Origin: Candidatus Krumholzibacteriia bacterium
GTDB taxonomy: Bacteria; Krumholzibacteriota; Krumholzibacteriia; LZORAL124-64-63
Reading direction: 5' to 3'
Assembly: GCA_028718575.1 (NCBI GenBank)
Contig: JAQULN010000095.1
Coordinates: forward strand, 1 to 8,997
Length of the DNA stretch: 8,997 nucleotides
Positions 1-6,024 of this stretch are shown one piece after another. The position numbers were made by a program, and so were the translations under genes. Under the pieces are notes generated by a model. The model was not told where the DNA came from, did not search any database, and was given only the letters and a program-made list of their open reading frames with translations. Each line of letters opens with the position of its first letter. Positions within the stretch are counted from its first letter, which is position 1.

Positions 1-1
1 G

Positions 2-169
2 ATCCGCTACGGTGAGCCGGCCCGCGTCGAGGTGTTCGCCGATGAACAGGCGCCGGGCGCGAAGTTCGAGATTTGGAGTCACCCGCTAGTCGGTCTGCGG
101 TTCATTTTCTACGATGCCCACGGCCTCGGCGATTTCCGCCTCCAACAGATCCAGTCCCTGGCGGGTTGA
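2..169 (+). CDS. C-terminal fragment of a GWxTD-domain-containing protein (5' end outside window)
   Basis: An open frame enters from the left edge and ends at TGA 167-169, leaving 55 residues. Three blocks match my memory of the end of the GWxTD domain: an IRYGEPARVEVF block (family pattern 'hYGxPd.h'), a KFEIW block (family 'YEIWYY'), and FIFYDAHGLGDFRL (family 'FvFvDr.G.Gdy.L'). GWxTD proteins have no settled biochemical role. They are often predicted to be secreted or envelope-associated and occur mainly in Acidobacteria and FCB-type phyla. The diagnostic GWxTD tetrapeptide would lie upstream, outside the window, so the assignment rests on C-terminal motifs alone. The next gene begins 90 bases downstream on the same strand. 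I see no convincing terminator or promoter in the gap (170-259). Confidence 0.62.
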   Translation: MRYGEPARVEVFADEQAPGAKFEIWSHPLVGLRFIFYDAHGLGDFRLQQIQSLAG

Positions 170-250
170 TCGAGAAGCCGCCGAGGCGATCCGGACTAAA
201 CCAGGTAAACAACCAGCCGATCTCCGCACAAAGCATCTAGCGGCGTGTGC

Positions 251-254
251 GAGG
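251..254 (+). promoter_or_regulatory. Ribosome binding site supporting the rhomboid start at 260
   Basis: GAGG is followed by a 5-base spacer (TCGGC) and then ATG 260. An in-frame GTG at 245 would add five residues but would place this GAGG inside the coding sequence, so ATG 260 is preferred. Confidence 0.55.
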
Positions 255-259
255 TCGGC

Positions 260-1528
260 ATGTACTTCGCTTATTTCTATCCCATCGGTCTGGACCTGCC
301 GCGGCGCCGTCAGCCTTGGTTGTCGATGCTTCTGATTGGGTCAATCCTCGCTGTCTTCGTCTGGCAGCGGTGGTTCGCCGATCGCCTGCCGGTGCACCCC
401 TGGGACCTCGTGTTCTTCGTCGGCGGCGGCAGACCGTGGACGGCGGCCAGCGCGCTGCTGCTGCACGCCGGTTGGCTGCATCTGGCGGGCAATCTCGTCT
501 ACCTGGGGGTGTTCCTGCCGGCGCTGGAGGACCGACTCGGCCGCGCCGGGATCCTGCTGCTTTTTCTCGTGACCGGGATTGCGGGAAATTTGGCGCATGG
601 CATTGCCGCGTGGCAGGGTTGGCTGGGGCAGAGCGGGCTCGGCATTCTGGGGGCCTCCGGTGCCATCTCTGGCTTGCTCGGATTCGCCCTGGTAAGAATT
701 CCCTACGCCCGCGTCGCCGTCGCGTACTGGGTCCTGGCGCCTCTGCAGGGGCAGAACCGCGCGGGTCGCTGCCGGTTGCCGCTGCCGGCGGCCGTCATGG
801 CGTGGCTCCTGCTTCAGGTGGTCCAGGCGTCGCTGGCCGGCGAGAGCGCGAGCCTCGTGTCGTACCCCGCGCACCTCGGGGGCTTCGGCCTGGGTCTTGT
901 TCTTGCGATGGGCCTGGGCGGCGCGCGCGATGCGCGCGCGGAGGGCTGTCTCCTGCGAGCCCGGCGCTATCTGGCGGGCGGCGAGGGTCTGGCCGCCGCC
1001 GGAGCGTACGCCGACTACCTGGCCTTGCAGCCAGGGGATCTCGCGGCTGCCGCCGAACAAGCCCGCGCTCTGGTGATGGGCGGCGTCGCCGAGCGCGCGG
1101 CCGCGGCCTATCGCGACGTCTTTCGCCGCGCGACGGCGGCAGGCCGCTGGGATCTGGCCCTGGCGACGTTGGCCGAGGGGCGTCGCGGCGGCGGCGGTCT
1201 CGGGCTCGACGTGGACGAACTGGCGGCCGCCGCGCGCGAGTCGGAACGAGCCGGCGACCAGGATCTGGCGCTATGCCTCTATATGGACCTGGTCCAGCAG
1301 GGACGCGCCCATCCGGCCAGCGATCGCGCCTGGGTTCGCTTGCTCCTCTTGCTGCACGCCGATCCGGCGCGGCAGGCGGAAGCGCGAGTTTGGCTGGCGC
1401 GGGCGCGCCAGTCGTTGCCGGCGGGAGCTTGGCGTGACTACCTCGAGCAGACGTTCAGGCAACCACCAGACGATCGTGCACAATCTGCGCCAGATACGCG
1501 GCCTCAGCCTGCGGCACCAAGAGCCTGA
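260..1528 (+). CDS. Rhomboid-family intramembrane serine protease with C-terminal TPR-like extension
   Basis: This is a predicted inner-membrane protease that would cleave transmembrane substrates within the bilayer. Numbering from ATG 260 (422 aa), the rhomboid core covers roughly residues 20-220 with several hydrophobic helices. Visible motifs are RPWTAASALLLHAGWLHLAGN around 59-78 (the family H-x-x-x-N element, H74 and N78), GASGAISG at 131-138 with the nucleophile S133, and a late helix PAHLGGFGLGL with the general base H205. The full Ser-His dyad is therefore present. Residues from about 221 to 395 are soluble, Ala/Leu/Arg-rich paired helices resembling tetratricopeptide repeats, which might bind partners or substrates. 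The last 25 residues are Pro/Asp/Gln-rich and look disordered; they overlap the antisense 3' end of the aspartate kinase gene. The substrate is unknown. The rhomboid call is strong, while the TPR label is by helix pattern only. Confidence 0.88.
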   Translation: MYFAYFYPIGLDLPRRRQPWLSMLLIGSILAVFVWQRWFADRLPVHPWDLVFFVGGGRPWTAASALLLHAGWLHLAGNLVYLGVFLPALEDRLGRAGILLLFLVTGIAGNLAHGIAAWQGWLGQSGLGILGASGAISGLLGFALVRIPYARVAVAYWVLAPLQGQNRAGRCRLPLPAAVMAWLLLQVVQASLAGESASLVSYPAHLGGFGLGLVLAMGLGGARDARAEGCLLRARRYLAGGEGLAAAGAYADYLALQPGDLAAAAEQARALVMGGVAERAAAAYRDVFRRATAAGRWDLALATLAEGRRGGGGLGLDVDELAAAARESERAGDQDLALCLYMDLVQQGRAHPASDRAWVRLLLLLHADPARQAEARVWLARARQSLPAGAWRDYLEQTFRQPPDDRAQSAPDTRPQPAAPRA

Positions 1529-2702
1529 CGGTCTCGCCGTCCGTGCGCAACCGCAGCACGGCTTGATCATGCTGCGCCAGCAGACTGTGCAGGCTGTGCA
1601 ACGCCGCGGGCCAACATTCTGGCCGACTAACCGCCAGGGTCAGCACCGCTTGTTCGGGTTGCCAGAGCACCTGCAGGCGCTGGTCGCGGCTCGCGAGGAC
1701 GCACGCGGCTGCGGCGCTGTCGGCCAAGCGGTCGTTGCGGCCCCAGCCTTCCCAGTGCCAGCGTTCGCCGCTGGCGAACCATTCCGCCGTCAGCGGCCCG
1801 GCCGCGGTCGCGCGCAGGATGAGCTGCAGCACCTCGGCGGGAGGGGCGGCGTCTGGCCAACGCAGATGCAACCGCGCTTGCCCGGTGGCCAAGGTGATCG
1901 CCAACGCGTGCAGGGTCGCCGCCGGCAGCGGCCGGTCGCCAGGGGCGGCGGCGATAGTGGTCCCGGGCTCGGCCACGAAACTGGAGGCGACGAAGAGCTT
2001 CACGCCGTGTCGCGCGGCGTAGGCCACGGCGCGCGGGTGGACGACCCCGCAACCCGCCGCGGCGATCGCTTGCATCTCTTCGTAGGTCAGACTCTCGAGG
2101 CAGCGGGCGGACGGCACGAGTTTGGGATCGGCCGTCATGACACCCGCGACGTCCTTGAGGATCTCGCAGCGTTCGGCGCCGAGGGCGTGCGCGAGTGCGA
2201 CCGCGGTCGTGTCGCTGCCGCCGCGACCCAGCGTCGTGATCTCGCGCGTCTCGGCGCTGTAGCCCTGGAAGCCGGCGACGACGACGATCTTTCCCGCCGC
2301 CAAGGCTTCGCGGATGCGAAACGCCTTGACCTCCCGGATCCTGGCGTCGGTGTGGCTCGCGTCGGTGATGATGCCGACCTGGGAGCCGGTCAACGAGAGC
2401 GCGGGCACCCCTTCGGCGGCCAGGGCCATCGAGAGCAGCGACATGCTGATCCGCTCGCCCACCGTCAACAGCATGTCCAGTTCGCGGCGCGGCGGCTGGG
2501 GATTGGCTGCGTGGGCCAGATGCACGAGCTGATCGGTCTGATCGCCCATCGCGCTGACGACGACCACCAGGTGTTGGCCCGCCGCGCGCGCCGCCCGCAG
2601 GTCCCTGGCGACCTCGCGCAGGCGGGGAATGTCGGCCAGACTGCTGCCTCCGTACTTGCGCACGATGATCGGTCCGTCGAGTTTCCAGTCAGCATTGCTC
2701 AA
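1455..2702 (-). CDS. lysC: Aspartate kinase (aspartokinase) with divergent C-terminal ACT region
   Basis: This enzyme phosphorylates L-aspartate with ATP to give L-aspartyl-4-phosphate, the first step of the Lys, Thr, Met and diaminopimelate branch in the cytosol. The 415-residue protein has an amino-acid kinase domain at about 11-250. It shows VRKYGGSS at 14-21 (family KxGGTS), VVVVSAMGDQTDQL, ELDMLLTVGERISM at 74-87, TLGRGGSDTTAVALAHALGA at 157-176, DVAGVMTADPKLVP at 184-197, SLTYEEM, VVHPRAV at 220-226 and SSFVAEPGTTI at 240-250. Residues about 262-415 occupy the place of the tandem ACT domains, but I cannot find the usual Pro-Gly helix-start motif or the 'N-V-D-M-I' strand, so feedback control may differ. 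The start is TTG 2702, supported by AAAGG seven bases upstream. It is the only minus-strand gene here, divergent from radC and convergent with the rhomboid gene. Confidence 0.93.
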   Translation of the reverse strand: MSNADWKLDGPIIVRKYGGSSLADIPRLREVARDLRAARAAGQHLVVVVSAMGDQTDQLVHLAHAANPQPPRRELDMLLTVGERISMSLLSMALAAEGVPALSLTGSQVGIITDASHTDARIREVKAFRIREALAAGKIVVVAGFQGYSAETREITTLGRGGSDTTAVALAHALGAERCEILKDVAGVMTADPKLVPSARCLESLTYEEMQAIAAAGCGVVHPRAVAYAARHGVKLFVASSFVAEPGTTIAAAPGDRPLPAATLHALAITLATGQARLHLRWPDAAPPAEVLQLILRATAAGPLTAEWFASGERWHWEGWGRNDRLADSAAAACVLASRDQRLQVLWQPEQAVLTLAVSRPECWPAALHSLHSLLAQHDQAVLRLRTDGETVRLLVPQAEAAYLAQIVHDRLVVA

Positions 2703-2709
2703 GCTTCGA

Positions 2710-2714
2710 CCTTT
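2710..2714 (-). promoter_or_regulatory. Ribosome binding site supporting the TTG start of lysC
   Basis: Read on the minus strand, AAAGG lies seven bases before TTG 2702-2700. There is no ATG or GTG close by that keeps the conserved KYGGSS block near the N-terminus, so this site decides the start. Confidence 0.5.
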
Positions 2715-2734
2715 CGCCGCGGTACAACCAACGC

Positions 2735-2763
2735 AGGATAGTGGAACCCGGCGATCAGAACAA
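2735..2763 (-). promoter_or_regulatory. Candidate sigma70-type promoter for lysC
   Basis: On the minus strand, TTGTTC (2763-2758) is followed by exactly 17 bases and TATCCT (2740-2735). This gives a start point near 2728, about 25 bases before the TTG codon. The match is 3/6 to the -35 and 4/6 to the -10 consensus. It is a prediction by eye only. Confidence 0.38.
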
Positions 2764-2820
2764 GCGCTGCCGTGAGCGCGGCCGCGGCACGAACCGCCGC
2801 CGCAAGTAGAGGAATATTTG

Positions 2821-2849
2821 TTGCCGAAGAGGCGGTGTTCTGTTACTTT
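2821..2849 (+). promoter_or_regulatory. Candidate extended -10 promoter for radC and the mre operon
   Basis: TTGCCG (2821-2826) is followed by 17 bases and TACTTT (2844-2849). TG at 2841-2842 is placed as in an extended -10 element. It sits in one of the few AT-rich stretches of the window, in the divergent lysC/radC gap. Transcription would begin near 2856, leaving a leader of about 60 bases before GTG 2919. This is the only plausible promoter I see ahead of the elongation operon. It does not exclude internal promoters. Confidence 0.35.
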
Positions 2850-2908
2850 CGGCCTGCCTTCGCCGAGGTTATGTCATTGGAATTCAATGAATTAAGAGAA
2901 GGGTCGGC

Positions 2909-2913
2909 GAGGG
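2909..2913 (+). promoter_or_regulatory. Ribosome binding site supporting the radC start at 2919
   Basis: GAGGG is followed by five bases (CGGCC) and then GTG 2919. The rival ATG at 2871 has a GAGG only two bases away, too close to work. The codons between 2871 and 2904 are AT-ending and include TTA and AGA, unlike the strongly GC-ending genes here, so that stretch is probably untranslated leader. Confidence 0.5.
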
Positions 2914-2918
2914 CGGCC

Positions 2919-3605
2919 GTGTCGGCCGGCGGCCGCAAGGCGACGGCGGATGTGCCTGAACGCGATCGTCTGCTGCGTTACGGGCCGCGCAGCCTGGGGA
3001 TCGCGGAGTTGCTGACGCTGGTTTTGGGTCCGGGCGGTTCGCTGGCGGCCTCGCTGGTGGCCCGCGGGTTGCTGTGTCATTATGCCGACCCGAGCGCACT
3101 CGCCAGGCAGCCGGCCGAAGTGTTGCAGAGCCTGCCGGGCATGGGGCCGATGCGCGCGGCGCGGCTGCAAGCCGCCTGCGAACTCGGCCGCCGGCTGCTA
3201 GCGCCGGGCCCGGACCAGGCGCTGCGTGTGCGCGGGCCCGGCGACCTGGCGGGTTTGCTGCGACGGGAACTGGGCGGACTGGATCGCGAGCACTTTCTTG
3301 CGCTCTACCTCGATGCCCGGCACCGCGTGTTGGCGGTGCGGACGGTTTCGGTGGGCACGTTGAATGCGTCGCTGGTCCATCCGCGCGAGGTGTTTCGTCC
3401 CGCGGTGGCGCTGCAGGCCGCCGCGCTCATCGTCGCCCACAACCATCCGTCGGGTTGTGCACGACCGAGCGGCGACGATCTGGAACTGACCCGACGCCTG
3501 GCGCGCTGCGGCGGTCTGCTAGGGATCGAATTGCTGGACCATCTCGTCGTGGGCGACGACGAATTGGTCAGCATCAGGGAGCTTGGCTGGCCCGGTCCGC
3601 CCTGA
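2919..3605 (+). CDS. radC: RadC/YeeS-family JAB (JAMM) domain protein
   Basis: From GTG 2919 the protein has 228 residues, matching the usual RadC length of about 220-230. The N-terminal half carries the RadC-type UPF0758 region, DVPERDRLLRYGPRSLGIAELL at about 11-32. A helix-hairpin-helix follows, with LQSLPGMGPMRAARLQAACE at 69-88. The C-terminal half is a JAMM metallo-isopeptidase-like fold: VHPREVF with E157, then AHNHPSG at 173-179 with H174 and H176, then PSGDD with S184 and D187, giving a complete H-x-H...S-x-x-D zinc set. The family was once thought to act in DNA repair, but that role is not supported in several species and its function remains unsettled. The usual 'L-x-T-G-T' near residue 36 reads LGPGGS. 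The gene lies 30 bases ahead of mreB, as in Bacillus subtilis. Upstream starts at GTG 2772 (277 aa) and ATG 2871 (244 aa) are possible but less likely. Confidence 0.9.
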   Translation: MSAGGRKATADVPERDRLLRYGPRSLGIAELLTLVLGPGGSLAASLVARGLLCHYADPSALARQPAEVLQSLPGMGPMRAARLQAACELGRRLLAPGPDQALRVRGPGDLAGLLRRELGGLDREHFLALYLDARHRVLAVRTVSVGTLNASLVHPREVFRPAVALQAAALIVAHNHPSGCARPSGDDLELTRRLARCGGLLGIELLDHLVVGDDELVSIRELGWPGPP

Positions 3606-3635
3606 GGGCCGGCTTCACCGCGAAGGAACGGATCC

Positions 3636-4658
3636 ATGCTGAAGCGGCTGCAAGGCATGTTCACCAACGACATCGCCATCGATCTGGGCACCGCCAATAC
3701 CCTCGTCTATATCAAGGGCAAGGGAATCGTGCTCAACGAGCCGTCGGTCGTCGCAATCGAGAAAGCCACCGATAAGGTGTACGCCGTGGGCGCCGCGGCG
3801 AAGGCGATGCTGGGTAAGACCCCCGATTCCATCGCGGCCATTCGACCGTTGAAGGACGGCGTGATCGCAGACTTCGAGGTCTGCGAATACATGCTCCGCG
3901 AGTTCATCAAACAGGCGCAGAAGAAACGCCATTTCGTCCCGCCGCGCATTATTGTCTGCGTGCCGTCGGGTATCACGGAGGTCGAGAAGCGCGCCGTTCG
4001 CGACAGCGCCAAGCACGCCGGCGCCCGCGACGTCTATCTGGTCGCCGAACCGGTGGCCGCGGCCATCGGTGTCGGCCTGCCGGTGGATCAACCGTCGGGC
4101 AACATGATCATCGACATCGGCGGCGGCACGACCGAGATCGCGGTCATCGCGCTCAACGGGATCGTTTGCGATACGTCGATCCGCGTCGGCGGCGACGAGA
4201 TGGATGAAGCCATCGTCAGTTACATCAAGAAGAACCACAACCTGCTGATCGGCGACCAGACCGCGGAGTTGATCAAGAAGACCATCGGTTCGGCGCACAA
4301 GGCGGGCGACGAGCAGGAGATGGAGGTGAAGGGCCTGTACCAGGTTTCGGGCGTACCGCGCACCATGAAGATCTCCTCGGCGGAGATTCGCGAGGCGCTG
4401 TTGGAGCCCGTGCAACAGATCGTCGACGCCTTGCGGCACGCGCTCGAGCAGACGCCGCCCGAACTGGCCGCCGACATCAAGGATCGCGGGATCGTCCTCA
4501 CCGGTGGCGGCGCGCTGTTGAAGGGATTTCCTGAGCTGCTGCGGGAACACACCGACCTGCCGATCAACCTCATGGATGACCCGCTGTTCTGCGTGGTGCT
4601 GGGGACGGGCAAGATTCTCGACGATTTCGACAAGTACCGGCCGGTTATCATGCGCTGA
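3636..4658 (+). CDS. mreB: Rod-shape-determining actin-like ATPase MreB
   Basis: This bacterial actin polymerises under the inner membrane and steers the elongation machinery around the cell. The protein has 340 residues, a normal length. MLKRLQGMF at the N-terminus is the amphipathic membrane-binding helix typical of Gram-negative MreB. The nucleotide pocket is complete: phosphate-1 loop IDLGTANT at 15-22, VAEPVAAAIG at 136-145 with the Glu (E138) expected to position catalytic water, phosphate-2 loop IIDIGGGTTE at 158-167, and adenosine motif LTGGGALLKG at 288-297. The end, DDPLFCVVLGTGKILDDFDKY, is the family C-terminus; it has VVLGTGK where many homologues have VA.GTGK. AAGGA (3623-3627), eight bases upstream, supports ATG 3636. 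mreC starts 35 bases after the stop, in the same operon. Confidence 0.98.
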   Translation: MLKRLQGMFTNDIAIDLGTANTLVYIKGKGIVLNEPSVVAIEKATDKVYAVGAAAKAMLGKTPDSIAAIRPLKDGVIADFEVCEYMLREFIKQAQKKRHFVPPRIIVCVPSGITEVEKRAVRDSAKHAGARDVYLVAEPVAAAIGVGLPVDQPSGNMIIDIGGGTTEIAVIALNGIVCDTSIRVGGDEMDEAIVSYIKKNHNLLIGDQTAELIKKTIGSAHKAGDEQEMEVKGLYQVSGVPRTMKISSAEIREALLEPVQQIVDALRHALEQTPPELAADIKDRGIVLTGGGALLKGFPELLREHTDLPINLMDDPLFCVVLGTGKILDDFDKYRPVIMR

Positions 4659-4692
4659 GGCGCTCGCGGCGGAAGGAACTGACCGAGCAGGC

Positions 4693-5535
4693 ATGACGCG
4701 CAAGTCCCAGTCCGCGATCGGTTCGGGCGAGGTCGTCGGCGGCCTGTTGGTCTTCGTGTCTCTGGTGCTGCTCGTGCTGCCCGATCCCGCGCAAGTCCAG
4801 ATCACGCATGCGCTCGCGGCCGTTTTGATCAATCCGTGGTTGGAAGTGCGCAACTTCGGCGAAGACGTACTGCGGGTGCGGGCGGACAACGAGCGGCTGG
4901 CGGCACAGGTCGCGACGTTGGAACTACAGCTTGCGGCCGAGCGGCGCCGTCTCGCCGACCAGTTCCGCGAGATCGGTCCGGCGGTGCCGTCGCAGTTCGA
5001 CGCGCCGGTCGCGCCTTGCCGGGTCGTTGCGCGCAAGCGCGCGCGCTTGGCGACGATGGTCCAAATTCGCAGCCGCGAGCCGCTGGACTGGCGCGCGGAT
5101 CAACCGGTGATCAGTCCGCGCGGTATTCTCGGCCGCATCCATACGATCATCGGCCCGCAGGCGGCGTGGGTCGAACTGCTGAGCGCGCCGGATATGGCGC
5201 TGGGCGTCGAATTCGAGCGCACCGGTCTGGTCGGCGTCCTGCGACCGCGGGCCGATCGCTTCGTCGTCGAACTCGTCGGGCGGGACGAAGATGTCGTTCC
5301 GGGGGATCTTGTGATCACGGCGGGCATCGCCGAGGTGCGGGACGGACCCGACAGACCGCCGCACGATCCCGTTCCCCGCGGGCTGCGCGTCGGCGTCGTG
5401 CGCCAGGTGAGCGCGCCGAGCGATCAGATCTTCAAGGACATCTCCGTGCAACCGCTGGCCGATTTCAACCGCAATGAAACGGTCTTCGTGGTCGGTGCCA
5501 GGCCTCTGGCGGCCGCGCGAGAGGCGAGGCCATGA
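4693..5535 (+). CDS. mreC: Rod-shape-determining periplasmic scaffold protein MreC
   Basis: MreC assembles in the periplasm, links MreB/MreD to PBP2 and activates the PBP2-RodA pair. The 280-residue protein has a short cytoplasmic N-terminus and one membrane anchor at about 13-30 (VVGGLLVFVSLVLLVL). A coiled coil follows at about 52-94 with an ERLAAQVATLELQLAAERRR pattern, then the double beta-barrel domain from about 108. Family landmarks are CRVVARKRARLATMVQI, ISPRGILGRIHTI at 140-152, FERTGLVGVLR at 174-184, VVPGDLVITAGI at 201-212 and FKDISVQPLADFNRNETVFV at 247-266. A Pro-rich insertion (residues 217-229) follows the ITAGI strand, where many homologues go almost directly to 'PKGL'. ATG 4693 is chosen because the longer in-frame extension from 4576 overlaps mreB and is not MreC-like. 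The stop overlaps the mreD start by four bases. Confidence 0.95.
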   Translation: MTRKSQSAIGSGEVVGGLLVFVSLVLLVLPDPAQVQITHALAAVLINPWLEVRNFGEDVLRVRADNERLAAQVATLELQLAAERRRLADQFREIGPAVPSQFDAPVAPCRVVARKRARLATMVQIRSREPLDWRADQPVISPRGILGRIHTIIGPQAAWVELLSAPDMALGVEFERTGLVGVLRPRADRFVVELVGRDEDVVPGDLVITAGIAEVRDGPDRPPHDPVPRGLRVGVVRQVSAPSDQIFKDISVQPLADFNRNETVFVVGARPLAAAREARP

Positions 5536-6023
5536 CGGCGTTCGTGCGCACGACCCTGACATGGGTACTGTTGGCCGTCCTCGGCGAGAGCGTGGTGGCG
5601 CCGGCGATCGCTTTCGGCAACGTGGCGCCGGATTTCACGGTGATCGCGATCGTGCTCTTGGCCATGGCCCGCGGGGCGCGGGCCGGGGCGATCGGCGGCT
5701 TCAGTCTCGGGTTGATCCAGGATCTGGCCGTGCCGACCATGCTCGGTCTGCACGCCCTGTGCAAAGTCCTCTTGGGGTACGGCGTGGGCTGGACCCGCGG
5801 GCGGCTGATCTACGGCCTGGTTCTGGTCGAAGCGGCGTTGCTGTTTGCCGCTGGCCTCGGCCACGATACGTTGTTCTTGTTGGTCCAGAGCTGGCAGCGC
5901 AACGACGCGTTCCTGGCCACCTGGTTCTCCGATGTGCTGCCGACAGCGCTGTATACCGCGGTGGCCGGCGTGCCGTTGCTGCGTCTGGCCGACCTGTTCG
6001 GCATCCTGCGCCGGGAGGACTAG
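5532..6023 (+). CDS. mreD: Rod-shape-determining integral membrane protein MreD
   Basis: MreD is a small polytopic inner-membrane partner of MreC that tunes elongasome activity. The 163-residue protein is of family length and almost wholly hydrophobic, with about five membrane helices. The family block appears at residues 32-64: an APDF start (family 'P-D/N-F'), then the helix VIAIVLLAMARGARAGA, then GGFSLGLIQDL. LGLHALCKVLLGYGVGWTRG near 71-90 is also characteristic. It starts inside the mreC stop (ATGA, 5532-5535) with GAGG at 5521-5524, so translation is probably coupled to mreC. Only one base separates its TAG from the mrdA ATG. Confidence 0.93.
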   Translation: MTAFVRTTLTWVLLAVLGESVVAPAIAFGNVAPDFTVIAIVLLAMARGARAGAIGGFSLGLIQDLAVPTMLGLHALCKVLLGYGVGWTRGRLIYGLVLVEAALLFAAGLGHDTLFLLVQSWQRNDAFLATWFSDVLPTALYTAVAGVPLLRLADLFGILRRED

Positions 6024-6024
6024 G

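Noticed and set aside
922..938. An alternating CG inverted repeat (7-base arms, GAT loop) at the junction of the rhomboid membrane and helical domains
   Set aside because: It is in-frame coding sequence for GARDARA with no U tract, so not a terminator; it is probably composition-driven.
247..1437. A 396-codon frame overlapping the rhomboid gene on the same strand
   Set aside because: It is Arg/Gly/Ala-rich with no membrane helices or motifs; the other frame has the full rhomboid Ser-His dyad.
1434..2741. A 435-codon plus-strand open frame, longer than the aspartate kinase gene it lies opposite
   Set aside because: Its translation is Arg/Gly/Gln-rich low complexity without any recognisable motif, while the minus strand encodes a complete kinase domain. 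It is a mirror of the high third-position GC of lysC.
2772..2918. N-terminal extension of RadC from GTG 2772 or ATG 2871
   Set aside because: The added residues do not look like RadC, codon use in 2871-2904 is AT-ending, the candidate promoter lies within it, and a better-spaced ribosome binding site precedes GTG 2919. The choice is not certain.
3588..3616. A GGCCC...GGGCC hairpin between radC and mreB
   Set aside because: The stem is short with a 12-base loop and no T run. The 30-base gap and the mreB ribosome binding site argue for read-through, not termination.
3615..5036. A 473-codon minus-strand open frame opposite mreB and the start of mreC
   Set aside because: It covers two unambiguous conserved genes, has no domain, and is rich in Arg, Asp, His and Gln as expected for antisense of GC-rich coding DNA.
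5034..5049. A perfect 16-base palindrome (CAAGCGCG/CGCGCTTG) inside mreC
   Set aside because: It encodes the expected ARKRARLA stretch of MreC, and (GC)n palindromes arise often in such GC-rich coding DNA. I see no second copy or regulatory context.
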